From Nostoc sp. CENA543 (lineage in GTDB: Bacteria > Cyanobacteriota > Cyanobacteriia > Cyanobacteriales > Nostocaceae), in NCBI RefSeq assembly GCF_002896875.1, contig NZ_CP023278.1, positions 5,588,501 through 5,652,500 of the forward strand: 64,000 bases of DNA, in the 5' to 3' direction. The notes beneath the pieces were generated by a model, which had not been told where the DNA came from, did not search any database, and was given only the letters and a program-made list of their open reading frames with translations. The position numbers and the translations under genes are program-made. This document shows positions 54,955 to 63,495 of the stretch, piece after piece (the first letter of the stretch is position 1; the number at the start of each line of letters is the position of its first letter).

Positions 54955-55537
54955 TTATTCAACTCCCGTTTGACTTCCATCATTAACACTAAATTTCTAG
55001 TAGCATTTTTATCCTAACTTTTATTTTTTTAAGTATAACTACTATGAAATTAGGTAATATTTAGGGTTTTATTTAGCAATAAAATCTGCGTAATAGTTTG
55101 AAAATGCTTTTTGGTCTTGTCTGTATTAAACTCGATACTTTTTGGGTTGTAGATACTATTCACCTAATAAAGTTTGTTTCATCATATTTTATCTGTTACA
55201 TAATTGTCATGTAACTTTTCTTTATGATACAAAAATTAAAGTATCAATATATACAAATATTTGGCATTTCCGAAACAACCGAACTCTACAAATATCATAG
55301 TTAAAAATAATTCTCTTCTATTGCAGGTTACATATCCCTACTCTCTTAACCAGTTGTCTGTCTGGGGAGTGGTGAGTAGTGAGTGGTGAGTGCTGAGTTT
55401 CATAGTCACTCGTTATCGGTTTTCCTTCCCAGTCCCCAATCCCCAGACTTGAATAGCTAATAGGGAATAACTAAAGATAAAATGGTGAAGCCCGAAAGCA
55501 CAAAAGCTGTCCATCGCCTAAAATCTTACCCTCCATC
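54955..55537. other. Intergenic region before purC
   Basis: 583 bp. The first ~370 bp are AT-rich unique sequence without a credible ORF. From about 55365 there are GTGAGTGG/GTGAGTG and CCCCAATCCCCAG repeats. The purC promoter should be between the repeats and 55538 or further upstream; none is clear. Confidence 0.5.
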
Positions 55538-56272
55538 ATGTCTGTTAATTCCAAGCTATACGAAGGCAAAGCAAAAATTCTCTATGCAACTGATGATCCT
55601 GAAGTTTTACTAGCAGACTTCAAGGATGATGCAACTGCATTTAATGCCCAAAAGCGAGGAAGTATCCTTGGCAAAGGCAATATCAACTGTAGTATTTCTA
55701 GCCAACTGTTTCAGCAGTTGGAAAAGTCTGGTATTAAAACACACTATATAGATAGCCCTGCGCCTCATCAAATGCGCGTTAAGGCAGTAAAAATCCTACC
55801 TTTAGAAGTAGTTATCCGTAATATTGCGGCTGGAAGTCTGTGTCAACAAACAGGGTTAGAACTGGGTACAGTATTAAAGCAACCCCTAGTAGAGTTTTAT
55901 TATAAAAACGATCAATTAGGTGATCCACTACTAACACGCGATCGCCTTTTACTACTAGAACTAGCGACACCGGAACAAGTAGATGCAATTACTCATCTAG
56001 CATTGCAAATTAATGAATTTCTCCAGAAATTCTGGTTGGACTGCGGTATCACTCTCGTTGACTTCAAACTAGAATTTGGCGTTGACTCACAAGGCAATTT
56101 ACTCTTGGCAGATGAAATTAGTCCTGATACCTGTCGTTTGTGGAATGTCACGGAAACAGATCCTAATCGCCGTGTTATGGATAAAGACCGTTTCCGTAAA
56201 GACCTGGGGAATGTAGAAGATGCTTATCAGGAGGTTTTACAAAGGGTGTTGCAAGCGGTAGAAACTAAGTGA
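55538..56272 (+). CDS. purC: SAICAR synthetase (PurC)
   Basis: 244 residues covering the full single-domain enzyme. It joins CAIR and aspartate using ATP in purine synthesis. Visible signatures: LYEGKAKILYATDDPEVLLADFKD (cut here to its ends), RNIAAGSLCQQTGLELG, DFKLEFGVDSQGNLLLADEISPD and DKDRFRKDLG. The gene stands alone; TAATGAG repeats (56284-56311) and a MITE-like element follow. Confidence 0.96.
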   Translation: MSVNSKLYEGKAKILYATDDPEVLLADFKDDATAFNAQKRGSILGKGNINCSISSQLFQQLEKSGIKTHYIDSPAPHQMRVKAVKILPLEVVIRNIAAGSLCQQTGLELGTVLKQPLVEFYYKNDQLGDPLLTRDRLLLLELATPEQVDAITHLALQINEFLQKFWLDCGITLVDFKLEFGVDSQGNLLLADEISPDTCRLWNVTETDPNRRVMDKDRFRKDLGNVEDAYQEVLQRVLQAVETK

Positions 56273-56283
56273 TGAGTGCTGAG

Positions 56284-56311
56284 TAATGAGTAATGAGTAA
56301 TGAGTAATGAG
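56284..56311. repeat. Heptamer array TAATGAG, 4 copies
   Basis: Four exact units shortly after the purC stop; same unit as 33441-33524. Confidence 0.9.
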
Positions 56312-56320
56312 TTTACGCGA

Positions 56321-56469
56321 TGTGCGACTTATTTTGGAAACCCCTCTCCATAGAGCGAAGCTCTTCTCGTAGAGTACCTCTCCCCCCTACAAGGAGAGAG
56401 GCTTTAAATCTTGCTCCCCTTCCCTACCAGGGAAGGGGTTGGGGGTTAGGTTTAAATAAAAGTTGCACA
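56321..56469. mobile_element. MITE-like 149-bp dispersed element
   Basis: Imperfect terminal inverted repeats begin TGTGCGACTT (56321-56330) and end AAGTTGCACA (56460-56469). Inside are AGAGC-GAA-GCTCT (56352-56364), a CCTCTCC/GGAGAGAGG pair (56377-56401) and a perfect 10-bp hairpin CCCCTTCCCT-ACC-AGGGAAGGGG (56416-56438). It has no ORF. It is the familiar 'accctctcc / ggggttggggg' type repeat of cyanobacterial intergenic DNA. Confidence 0.6.
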
Positions 56470-56637
56470 CAGTGTGAATTTTGAGTTTTGAGTGTTTTGA
56501 GAAAAGTGGGGCGTTAGCCTGTGCTGAGTGAGGAATTAGGGAAAGAATATTGTGTAATAGTCACCAGTCCCAAATCCCTAGTCCCCAATCCCTAATTATC
56601 GTGATGGTGTGTGGATGTGAAGAGGAATATAAGTAAA

Positions 56638-59217
56638 ATGCGTTTATCTCCCGTATTAGTGACAGCTGTAGCGATTACAGCACCTTTAACCGGCTCTTTG
56701 AGTGCTAATGCCCAAACTCCTAACAGTTTAGAGGTAACAGCAGAAGTTGCCCCAAGTGCCAATAATCAACAATTAGAACAGGTTGAAACTGCACCAGAAC
56801 AGCAGCCCCAAGTTACTGAAGTGAAAAACTTGGCAGAAACTCCGACTGCGGAAACTTCTGCTAAGGTTGCTTTATCATCTAATGAGAAATCGACAAAATC
56901 CGCAGTAACGGTAACAAAAGAAGTAACTGTACCGACTATAGAAATTGCTACAACCCCAAGTTCTACTGCTCAAAAATCTAATTCTCTTCCCACTATTTCA
57001 GTCTCATCTGCTACTACTAAAGATTTAACTGCTCAAAAGTCAGTTTTTAAATCCCCTGTAGTTATTTCTTCGTCTCCATTAAAAATAACAACTACAAAAA
57101 CAGCATTAAGTAACCAGGGAACAGCTAGTCAACTAGTACAAGCACCAGTTACAAATCCTGTTACGCCAACGCCAGAGACAACACCCACTGACACAACAAC
57201 AGAACCAGAAACCCCGACATTAGAAATAACACCTACAACCCCAACAACAGAACCCGCAAACACACCAACATTAGAAACAACACCCACAACCCCAACACCA
57301 GATTCTCCTAATCCCCCCGCAACACAGGATAATTTCAACACTCCCAGCAACACCCAAGAAACTACAGAACCCCGTGTGTTGGTATCAGAAGTGTTGGTGC
57401 GATCGCAAACAGGACAACTTGCCCCAGAATTAGAAACTCAAGTTTATAATGTGATCCGCACCCAACCAGGACGGACAACCACGCGTACACAATTGCAAGA
57501 AGACATTAACGCTATTTTCGCTACTGGCTTCTTCTCTAATGTCCAAGCTGCGCCAGAGGACACTCCCTTGGGTGTCAGGGTAAATTTTGTTGTCCAGCCC
57601 AACCCCGTGTTAACTAAAGTAGAAATACAAGCTAACCCTGGTACTGGAGTTGCTTCTGTGCTGCCATCTGGAACGGCGGATGAAATTTTCCGTGAACAAT
57701 ACGGCAAAATTCTCAACTTGCGTGACTTACAAGAAGGCATCAAGCAACTAACTAAGCGATATCAAGACCGAGGTTATGTTTTAGCTAACGTCGTTGGTGC
57801 GCCACAAGTAACCGAAAGTGGAGTTGTCACCCTGCAAGTGGCGGAAGGCGTGGTAGAAAACATTAAAGTCCGCTTCCGTAACAAAGAAGGTCAAGATGTC
57901 AACGAGAAAGGTGAACCAATTAGAGGTCGCACCAGAGAGTATGTAATTAAGCGGGAATTAGAGTTAAAACCAGGACAAGTATTTAACCGCAACACCGTAC
58001 AAAAAGACCTACAACGGGTATTCGGGACAGGATTATTTGAAGATGTCAACGTTTCCCTTGACCCTGGCACTGACCCTAGTAAAGTTGATATAGTCGTGAA
58101 TGTAGTTGAGCGTAGTAGTGGTTCTATTGCGGCAGGCGCGGGGATTAGTTCTGCGAGTGGACTTTTCGGTACAATCAGCTATCAGCAGCAAAACCTGGGC
58201 GGTAGAAACCAAAAACTAGGAGCTGAAGTCCAAGTTGGCGAAAGGGAGTTACTATTTGACCTCCGCTTCACAGATCCTTGGATTGCAGGTGATCCTTACC
58301 GGACTTCTTATACAGCCAATATTTTCCGTCGCCGTTCTATTTCCTTGATTTTTGACGGTCAGGATAATGATATTAGAACATTTGACCCGAATAATATTAC
58401 TAACACTGATGAACAAGACCGTCCCCGTGTCACCCGCCTTGGTGGTGGCATAACCTTCACCCGTCCTTTATCTGGTAATCCTTACGAAAGAGCCGAATGG
58501 ACTGCTTCAGCCGGATTCCAGTATCAACGAGTAACTACCCGTGATGCTGACGGTAACTTGAGAAAAGAGGGGGCAGTATTTGATGATAACGGCAACCGTA
58601 CCAGTGAAACTATTCCCCTGAGTTTTTCCGGTACAGGAGAAGATGATTTATTGTTCCTACAGTTAGGAGCGCAGCGCGATCGCCGCAACAATCCTTTACA
58701 ACCTACTAGTGGTTCTTTCCTGCGTTTCGGTGTAGACCAATCAGTACCCATTGGTTCAGGTAGTATTTTCCTTACCAGACTGCGGGGTAGCTATAGCCAA
58801 TATTTACCCGTGAAATTTACAGGCTTTACCAAAGGCCCCGAAACCCTAGCCTTTAACATCCAAGGGGGTACAGTCTTCGGTGATTTACCTCCCTATGAAG
58901 CCTTTACCCTTGGCGGTAGTAACTCCGTGCGTGGTTATGAAGAAGGCACACTGAGCAGTGGCCGCAGCTACGTACAAGCATCAGTAGAATATCGTTTTCC
59001 AGTATTTTCAGTTATTAGTGGCGCGTTATTCTTTGATGTCGGTAGCGACTTAGGTACTACCACCAGAGCAGCTGAAATATTGAATAAAAACGGCACAGGC
59101 TACGGCTACGGCTTAGGCGTGCGCGTACAATCACCCCTTGGCCCAATCCGCATCGACTACGGTCTCAATGACGACGGTGAGAGCCGGATTAACTTTGGCA
59201 TTGGCGAGAGATTCTAG
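56638..59217 (+). CDS. bamA: BamA/Omp85 outer-membrane assembly protein
   Basis: 859 residues from ATG 56638 (chosen because AGAGGA lies 11 bases upstream and a signal peptide RLSPVLVTAVAITAPLTGSL starts here; a GTG frame from 56611 is open too). A long Ser/Thr/Pro/Glu linker (~30-240) includes Thr-Pro repeats. POTRA domains follow (~250-480: VLVSEVLVRSQTGQL, VEIQANPG, VAEGVVENIKVRF), then a 16-stranded beta-barrel ending RINFGIGERF with the C-terminal aromatic. The VRGYEEG loop-6 motif is present. It inserts beta-barrel proteins in the outer membrane and heads the lpx operon. Confidence 0.93.
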   Translation: MRLSPVLVTAVAITAPLTGSLSANAQTPNSLEVTAEVAPSANNQQLEQVETAPEQQPQVTEVKNLAETPTAETSAKVALSSNEKSTKSAVTVTKEVTVPTIEIATTPSSTAQKSNSLPTISVSSATTKDLTAQKSVFKSPVVISSSPLKITTTKTALSNQGTASQLVQAPVTNPVTPTPETTPTDTTTEPETPTLEITPTTPTTEPANTPTLETTPTTPTPDSPNPPATQDNFNTPSNTQETTEPRVLVSEVLVRSQTGQLAPELETQVYNVIRTQPGRTTTRTQLQEDINAIFATGFFSNVQAAPEDTPLGVRVNFVVQPNPVLTKVEIQANPGTGVASVLPSGTADEIFREQYGKILNLRDLQEGIKQLTKRYQDRGYVLANVVGAPQVTESGVVTLQVAEGVVENIKVRFRNKEGQDVNEKGEPIRGRTREYVIKRELELKPGQVFNRNTVQKDLQRVFGTGLFEDVNVSLDPGTDPSKVDIVVNVVERSSGSIAAGAGISSASGLFGTISYQQQNLGGRNQKLGAEVQVGERELLFDLRFTDPWIAGDPYRTSYTANIFRRRSISLIFDGQDNDIRTFDPNNITNTDEQDRPRVTRLGGGITFTRPLSGNPYERAEWTASAGFQYQRVTTRDADGNLRKEGAVFDDNGNRTSETIPLSFSGTGEDDLLFLQLGAQRDRRNNPLQPTSGSFLRFGVDQSVPIGSGSIFLTRLRGSYSQYLPVKFTGFTKGPETLAFNIQGGTVFGDLPPYEAFTLGGSNSVRGYEEGTLSSGRSYVQASVEYRFPVFSVISGALFFDVGSDLGTTTRAAEILNKNGTGYGYGLGVRVQSPLGPIRIDYGLNDDGESRINFGIGERF

Positions 59218-59219
59218 GT

Positions 59220-59275
59220 AGTCAATAGTCATTAGTCATTAGTCATTAGTCATTAGTCATTAGTCATTAGTCATT
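59220..59275. repeat. Heptamer array AGTCATT, 8 copies
   Basis: One AGTCAAT and seven AGTCATT units beginning three bases after the bamA stop. TCTACCTTGTC and CCCCCTGC repeats follow to about 59355. Confidence 0.93.
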
Positions 59276-59430
59276 AGGGAAAAGATTCTACCTTGTCTAC
59301 CTTATCTCCCTTGCCCCCTGCCCCCTGCCCTCTACCTCCCCAGTCCCCAGTCCCCATTTAATTTTTTGCTCAGGGTTTTACCAAGACTTTATATGAACAA
59401 CAACAACCTATATATACTGAGTTGGTGCCT

Positions 59431-60345
59431 ATGCTAGAACACACCCTGGCTGCGGCAATTACTCAAACTGGTGTGGGACTCCATAGCGGTGTTACTACCC
59501 AAGTGCGGATACTACCGGCGGATGCAGGAAGTGGACGTTATTTTGTCAGGGTCGATTTGCCGGATTCGCCTATTATTCCTGCCCAAGTTGCGGCTGTGAG
59601 TCAAACTGTACTGTCAACACAATTGGGGAAAGGCGAAGTATCGGTTCGCACAGTGGAACATTTATTGGCGGCTTTGGCGGGTATGGGTGTAGATAATGCC
59701 CGTATAGAAATTGATGGGGGAGAAGTACCGCTTTTAGATGGTTCGGCGCGGATATGGGCAAATAGCATTGCACAAGCAGGTTTGACTCCCCAAACAGCTA
59801 CTCAACCCCAAAGCCCCATCACCGTAGAACAGCCTATCTGGATTCGTCAAGATGATGCTTTTGTAGCGGCGATCCCAGCGTCCGAAACCCGCTTTAGCTA
59901 CGGGATTGATTTTGATTTACCAGCGATTGGTAATCAATGGCATAGTTGGTGTAAAGTTAGCGATTCAGTACAAGCTGGTTTGAGCTTTAGTGAAGAGATA
60001 GCCCCAGCCCGAACTTTTGGGTTGGCTCATCAAATTGAATATTTACAAAAATCTGGGTTGATTAAAGGTGGTAGCTTAGATAATGCCCTGGTTTGTGGTA
60101 CTGATGGTTGGGTAAATCCGCCATTAAGATTTGCAAATGAACCAGTCCGTCATAAAATTTTGGATTTAGTAGGGGATTTAAGTTTATTGGGATATTTTCC
60201 CTGCGCGCATTTTTTGGCGTACAAAGCCAGTCATAATTTACATATTCAGCTGGCACAAAAAATTCTAGCTGATGGTTCAAATTCACCATCCCAGCTAAAT
60301 CCCAAAGTCGAATTCAATTACACCACCCATGTCAACCCTATCTGA
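59431..60345 (+). CDS. lpxC: UDP-3-O-acyl-N-acetylglucosamine deacetylase LpxC
   Basis: 304 residues from ATG 59431; in-frame TTG (59422) and GTG (59425) lie just upstream and cannot be excluded. LpxC performs the committed zinc-dependent step of lipid A synthesis. Zinc ligands and catalytic residues are visible: His in [13 protein letters not shown], His and Asp in [10 protein letters not shown], and the C-terminal His in [10 protein letters not shown]. The GVGLHSG start motif is typical. It overlaps fabZ by 17 bp. Confidence 0.95.
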   Translation: MLEHTLAAAITQTGVGLHSGVTTQVRILPADAGSGRYFVRVDLPDSPIIPAQVAAVSQTVLSTQLGKGEVSVRTVEHLLAALAGMGVDNARIEIDGGEVPLLDGSARIWANSIAQAGLTPQTATQPQSPITVEQPIWIRQDDAFVAAIPASETRFSYGIDFDLPAIGNQWHSWCKVSDSVQAGLSFSEEIAPARTFGLAHQIEYLQKSGLIKGGSLDNALVCGTDGWVNPPLRFANEPVRHKILDLVGDLSLLGYFPCAHFLAYKASHNLHIQLAQKILADGSNSPSQLNPKVEFNYTTHVNPI

Positions 60346-60838
60346 AGTCAATAGTCATAACGCGATCGCTTCTCCATCTCCCGATGCAGCTGCACCTGAA
60401 ATTCAGACGACTTTCAGCCCAGAAGAAATCCTGGAGCTACTGCCCCATCGTTATCCAATCCTACTTGTAGATAAAATTATCAACTATGTCCCAGGTAAAC
60501 TGGCTGTAGGTATTAAAAACGTTACATTTAACGAGCCGCAGTTTCAGGGACACTTCCCAGGTAGACCACTGATGCCAGGTGTGTTAATTGTAGAAGCAAT
60601 GGCTCAAGTAGGGGGTGTGATTTTAAGACAATTACCAGATTCAGAAAAGGGACTGTTTGTTTTTGCTGGTATAGATAAAGTCCGCTTCCGTCGTCAGGTA
60701 GTACCAGGAGACCAGCTAACCATGACAGTGGAACTGTTATGGATTAAACAGCGTCGTTTCAGCAAAATGCAAGCCCGTGCAGAAGTTGACGGTCAACTTG
60801 CTGCTGAAGGCGAATTGATGTTTTCTATGGTTAACTAA
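60329..60838 (+). CDS. fabZ: 3-hydroxyacyl-ACP dehydratase FabZ
   Basis: 169 residues. After a ~30-residue variable start the hot-dog fold shows [14 protein letters not shown] and the active-site helix [19 protein letters not shown] with catalytic His and Glu. It dehydrates 3-hydroxyacyl-ACP in fatty acid synthesis; here it is linked to the acyl-ACP supply of lipid A. It starts inside the end of lpxC (17-bp overlap), indicating translational coupling. Confidence 0.95.
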   Translation: MSTLSEVNSHNAIASPSPDAAAPEIQTTFSPEEILELLPHRYPILLVDKIINYVPGKLAVGIKNVTFNEPQFQGHFPGRPLMPGVLIVEAMAQVGGVILRQLPDSEKGLFVFAGIDKVRFRRQVVPGDQLTMTVELLWIKQRRFSKMQARAEVDGQLAAEGELMFSMVN

Positions 60839-61174
60839 AATCTACCGATGTGGTGGAGAGTATAGCCGTAGACTGTTTTAAATTTTCCAAGCAGAAGACT
60901 AATTACATAAAACCGCCACCAAAGGATTTGAGATTTGAAACTGGCGATTTTGAATGATTTTCTTCAGTACCTTCTTAACGACTGATTGGTAAAATATCTC
61001 GAAATCATCAACCCAAAATCCCCAATCCGAAATTGATTGTTTTTCGCCGACCTCACACATTCACTTGCCCGACCTTCTTCTTATGAAGAATCACACACTC
61101 AGTTACGCCAGGAGTCTCTACTTTGCCAGCAAAGCAAGGCACTGGCTTATCAAGACAGTTCTGGAGATTGACCC
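60839..61174. other. fabZ-lpxA spacer with a candidate leader ORF
   Basis: 336 bp with no tandem array. A 31-codon ATG frame at 61083-61178 ends in TGA that overlaps the TTG start of lpxA (TTGA), so it could be a coupled leader peptide. It lacks a Shine-Dalgarno and is unproven. Confidence 0.4.
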
Positions 61175-61993
61175 TTGAAAACCCTGATTCATCCAACTGC
61201 TGTAATTCATCCAAACTCGGAACTACACCCAACGGTGCAAGTCGGTGCTTATGCTGTGATCGGAGCAAACGTCAAAGTCGGTGCTGACACTATTATCGGC
61301 GCGCACGCAATTATAGAAGGGCCTTGTGAAATTGGTGTAGGAAATCAAATTTTTCCTGGCGCAGCCATCGGGATGGAACCCCAAGACCTCAAGTTTGTTG
61401 GCGAACCGACTTGGGTAAGAATAGGCGATCGCAATTTGATTCGCGAGTACGTCACCATTAACCGCGCCACCGGTGCAGGGGAAGCCACAATCATTGGCAA
61501 TGACAACCTACTGATGGCTTATGTTCATGTAGCTCATAACTGTGTAATTGAAGACTCAGTTATTATCGCAAACTCCGTAGCTCTAGCTGGACACGTTCAT
61601 ATAGAGTCACGCGCCAGACTAAGCGGCGTTTTAGGTGTGCATCAATTCGTACACATTGGTAGACACGCAATGGTAGGAGGAATGGCACGCATTGATCGTG
61701 ATGTGCCGCCTTATATGCTCGTAGAAGGCAACCCAGGACGCATTAGAACCCTGAATTTAGTAGGTCTGAAACGTTCGGGATTTGATAGCAGCGAGTTACA
61801 ACTACTCAAAAAAGCCTTTCGCATACTTTACCGTTCTAGTCTCAGTTTTAAAGAAGCTTTAGAACAACTCGAATCATTGGGAGACACCGAAACCCTGCAA
61901 AACCTCCGCCGCTTCCTGTTACTGTCCCAAATGCCAGGAAGACGAGGCTTGATTCCCGGCAGAGGGAGAGTAAGCGGGAGTGATGAGTCTTAG
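61175..61993 (+). CDS. lpxA: UDP-N-acetylglucosamine acyltransferase LpxA
   Basis: 272 residues of left-handed beta-helix hexapeptide repeats (HPTAVIHPNSELHPTVQVGA ...) plus an alpha-helical C-terminal domain. It adds the first 3-hydroxyacyl chain to UDP-GlcNAc. The catalytic His is in MAYVHVAHNCVI, and GVHQFVHIGRHAMVGG is typical. TTG is accepted as start because GGAG (61163-61166) is eight bases upstream and the family begins at this point. No lpxD is present in this cluster. Confidence 0.94.
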   Translation: MKTLIHPTAVIHPNSELHPTVQVGAYAVIGANVKVGADTIIGAHAIIEGPCEIGVGNQIFPGAAIGMEPQDLKFVGEPTWVRIGDRNLIREYVTINRATGAGEATIIGNDNLLMAYVHVAHNCVIEDSVIIANSVALAGHVHIESRARLSGVLGVHQFVHIGRHAMVGGMARIDRDVPPYMLVEGNPGRIRTLNLVGLKRSGFDSSELQLLKKAFRILYRSSLSFKEALEQLESLGDTETLQNLRRFLLLSQMPGRRGLIPGRGRVSGSDES

Positions 61994-61994
61994 G

Positions 61995-62140
61995 CAGGGG
62001 AGGCAGGGGAAGCAGGGGGGCAGGGGGCAGGGGGCAGGGGAGACAAGGTAGACAAGGTAGACAAGGTAGAATTTCTTACCAATCCCCAATTCCCAGTCCC
62101 CAATCCCCAGTCCCCAATACCTAATCCCCAATCCCTAACT
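61995..62140. repeat. Composite repeat: GGCAGGG, GACAAGGTA, core, CCCCAAT arrays
   Basis: GGGGGCA units, GACAAGGTA x3, core GTAGAATTTCTTACC, then AATCCCCAGTCCCC units, between lpxA and lpxB. Same order as 34765-34870. Confidence 0.88.
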
Positions 62141-62152
62141 TTTGGATTTTCA

Positions 62153-63319
62153 ATGCGAATATTTATTAGCACTGGTGAAGTTTCTGGCGATTTGCAAGGC
62201 TCGCTGTTGATTGCGGCGTTGCAGCGTCAAGCTGTGGCGGCGGGTATAGAATTGGAGATTGTCGCCTTGGGTGGTGACAAAATGGCGACGGCTGGGGCAA
62301 AGATTTTGGGGAATACCAGTGGTATTGGTTCGATGGGTATTCTGGAATCTTTGCCTTATGTTTTGCCAACTTTAAGAGTACAGCGTCAGGCGATCGCCTA
62401 TTTAAAACAATATCCCCCCGATTTAGTGGTGTTAATTGACTACATGGGGCCGAATATTGGCATCGGTAGTTATATGCAAAAGCATTTACCGAATGTGCCT
62501 GTGGCTTACTATATTGCGCCGCAGGAGTGGGTATGGTCGATGAGTTTGCAAAATACTTCTCGGATTGTGGGATTTACCGATAAGTTATTGGCAATATTTC
62601 CAGAAGAAGCCCGTTATTTTAGCCGGAATGGGGCGAATGTCACTTGGGTAGGTCATCCCCTCATTGACCGGATGCAAGACGCGCCTAGCCGGGAAATAGC
62701 CCGTGCTGAATTAGGAATTGATGCCGAGCAGATAGCGATCGCACTTCTGCCTGCTTCCAGAAAACAAGAATTAAAATATTTACTGCCAGTAATTTTTCAA
62801 GCTGCCCAAAATATCCAAAGCAAACTACCAACAGCTCACTTTTGGATTCCCCTGTCGTTGGAAGTTTACAGAAAGCCAATTGAGGAGGCTGTGAAAAGTT
62901 ATGGACTGAGGGCGACAATTCTCTCAGGTAAACAAAAAGAAGTATTTGCGGCGGCTGATTTCGCCATTACCAAATCCGGCACAGTGAACTTAGAACTGGC
63001 TTTATTAAACGTGCCGCAGGTGGTAGTGTATCGTTTACATCCCGTCACCGCCTGGATTGCGAGAACTATCCTCAGAGGTTCTATTCCCTTTGCGTCGCCA
63101 CCTAACTTAGTGGTGATGAAACCAATTGTGCCGGAGTTATTGCAAGAACAAGCCACCCCAGAAAACATTACCCAAGCCGCAATGGAATTATTGCTGAATC
63201 CTCAAAAGCGAGAGCAAACCTTGGCAGATTACCAACAAATGCGCCAGTGTTTGGGAGAATTGGGAGTGTGCGATCGCGCAGCTCAAGAAATTTTGCAAAT
63301 GCTTGGGAGTGCTGAGTGA
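62153..63319 (+). CDS. lpxB: Lipid A disaccharide synthase LpxB
   Basis: A 388-residue GT19 enzyme that joins UDP-2,3-diacyl-GlcN and lipid X. It has the N-terminal STGEVSGDLQGSLL motif, IAPQEWVW(S), YVGHPLIDR-like TWVGHPLIDRM, LLPASRKQELKYLLP and the donor site AITKSGTVNLELALLNVP. It is the last lipid A gene in the run, after a 160-bp repeat-filled gap. Confidence 0.95.
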   Translation: MRIFISTGEVSGDLQGSLLIAALQRQAVAAGIELEIVALGGDKMATAGAKILGNTSGIGSMGILESLPYVLPTLRVQRQAIAYLKQYPPDLVVLIDYMGPNIGIGSYMQKHLPNVPVAYYIAPQEWVWSMSLQNTSRIVGFTDKLLAIFPEEARYFSRNGANVTWVGHPLIDRMQDAPSREIARAELGIDAEQIAIALLPASRKQELKYLLPVIFQAAQNIQSKLPTAHFWIPLSLEVYRKPIEEAVKSYGLRATILSGKQKEVFAAADFAITKSGTVNLELALLNVPQVVVYRLHPVTAWIARTILRGSIPFASPPNLVVMKPIVPELLQEQATPENITQAAMELLLNPQKREQTLADYQQMRQCLGELGVCDRAAQEILQMLGSAE

Positions 63320-63495
63320 TGAGTAGTGAGTTGGGTGGAAAATGGTAGTGATGATTCTGGATTTTAAATTTTGAATTCAGCCCTGTTGCCAAAATATGGT
63401 TGAGACACCATAATTCGTCTTAAACGTTGATAAAAATCGCTAATCAAAAAGCTTAAATGTGAATCAGGGTTAATCAATCAGCCTCACAGTTAGAA

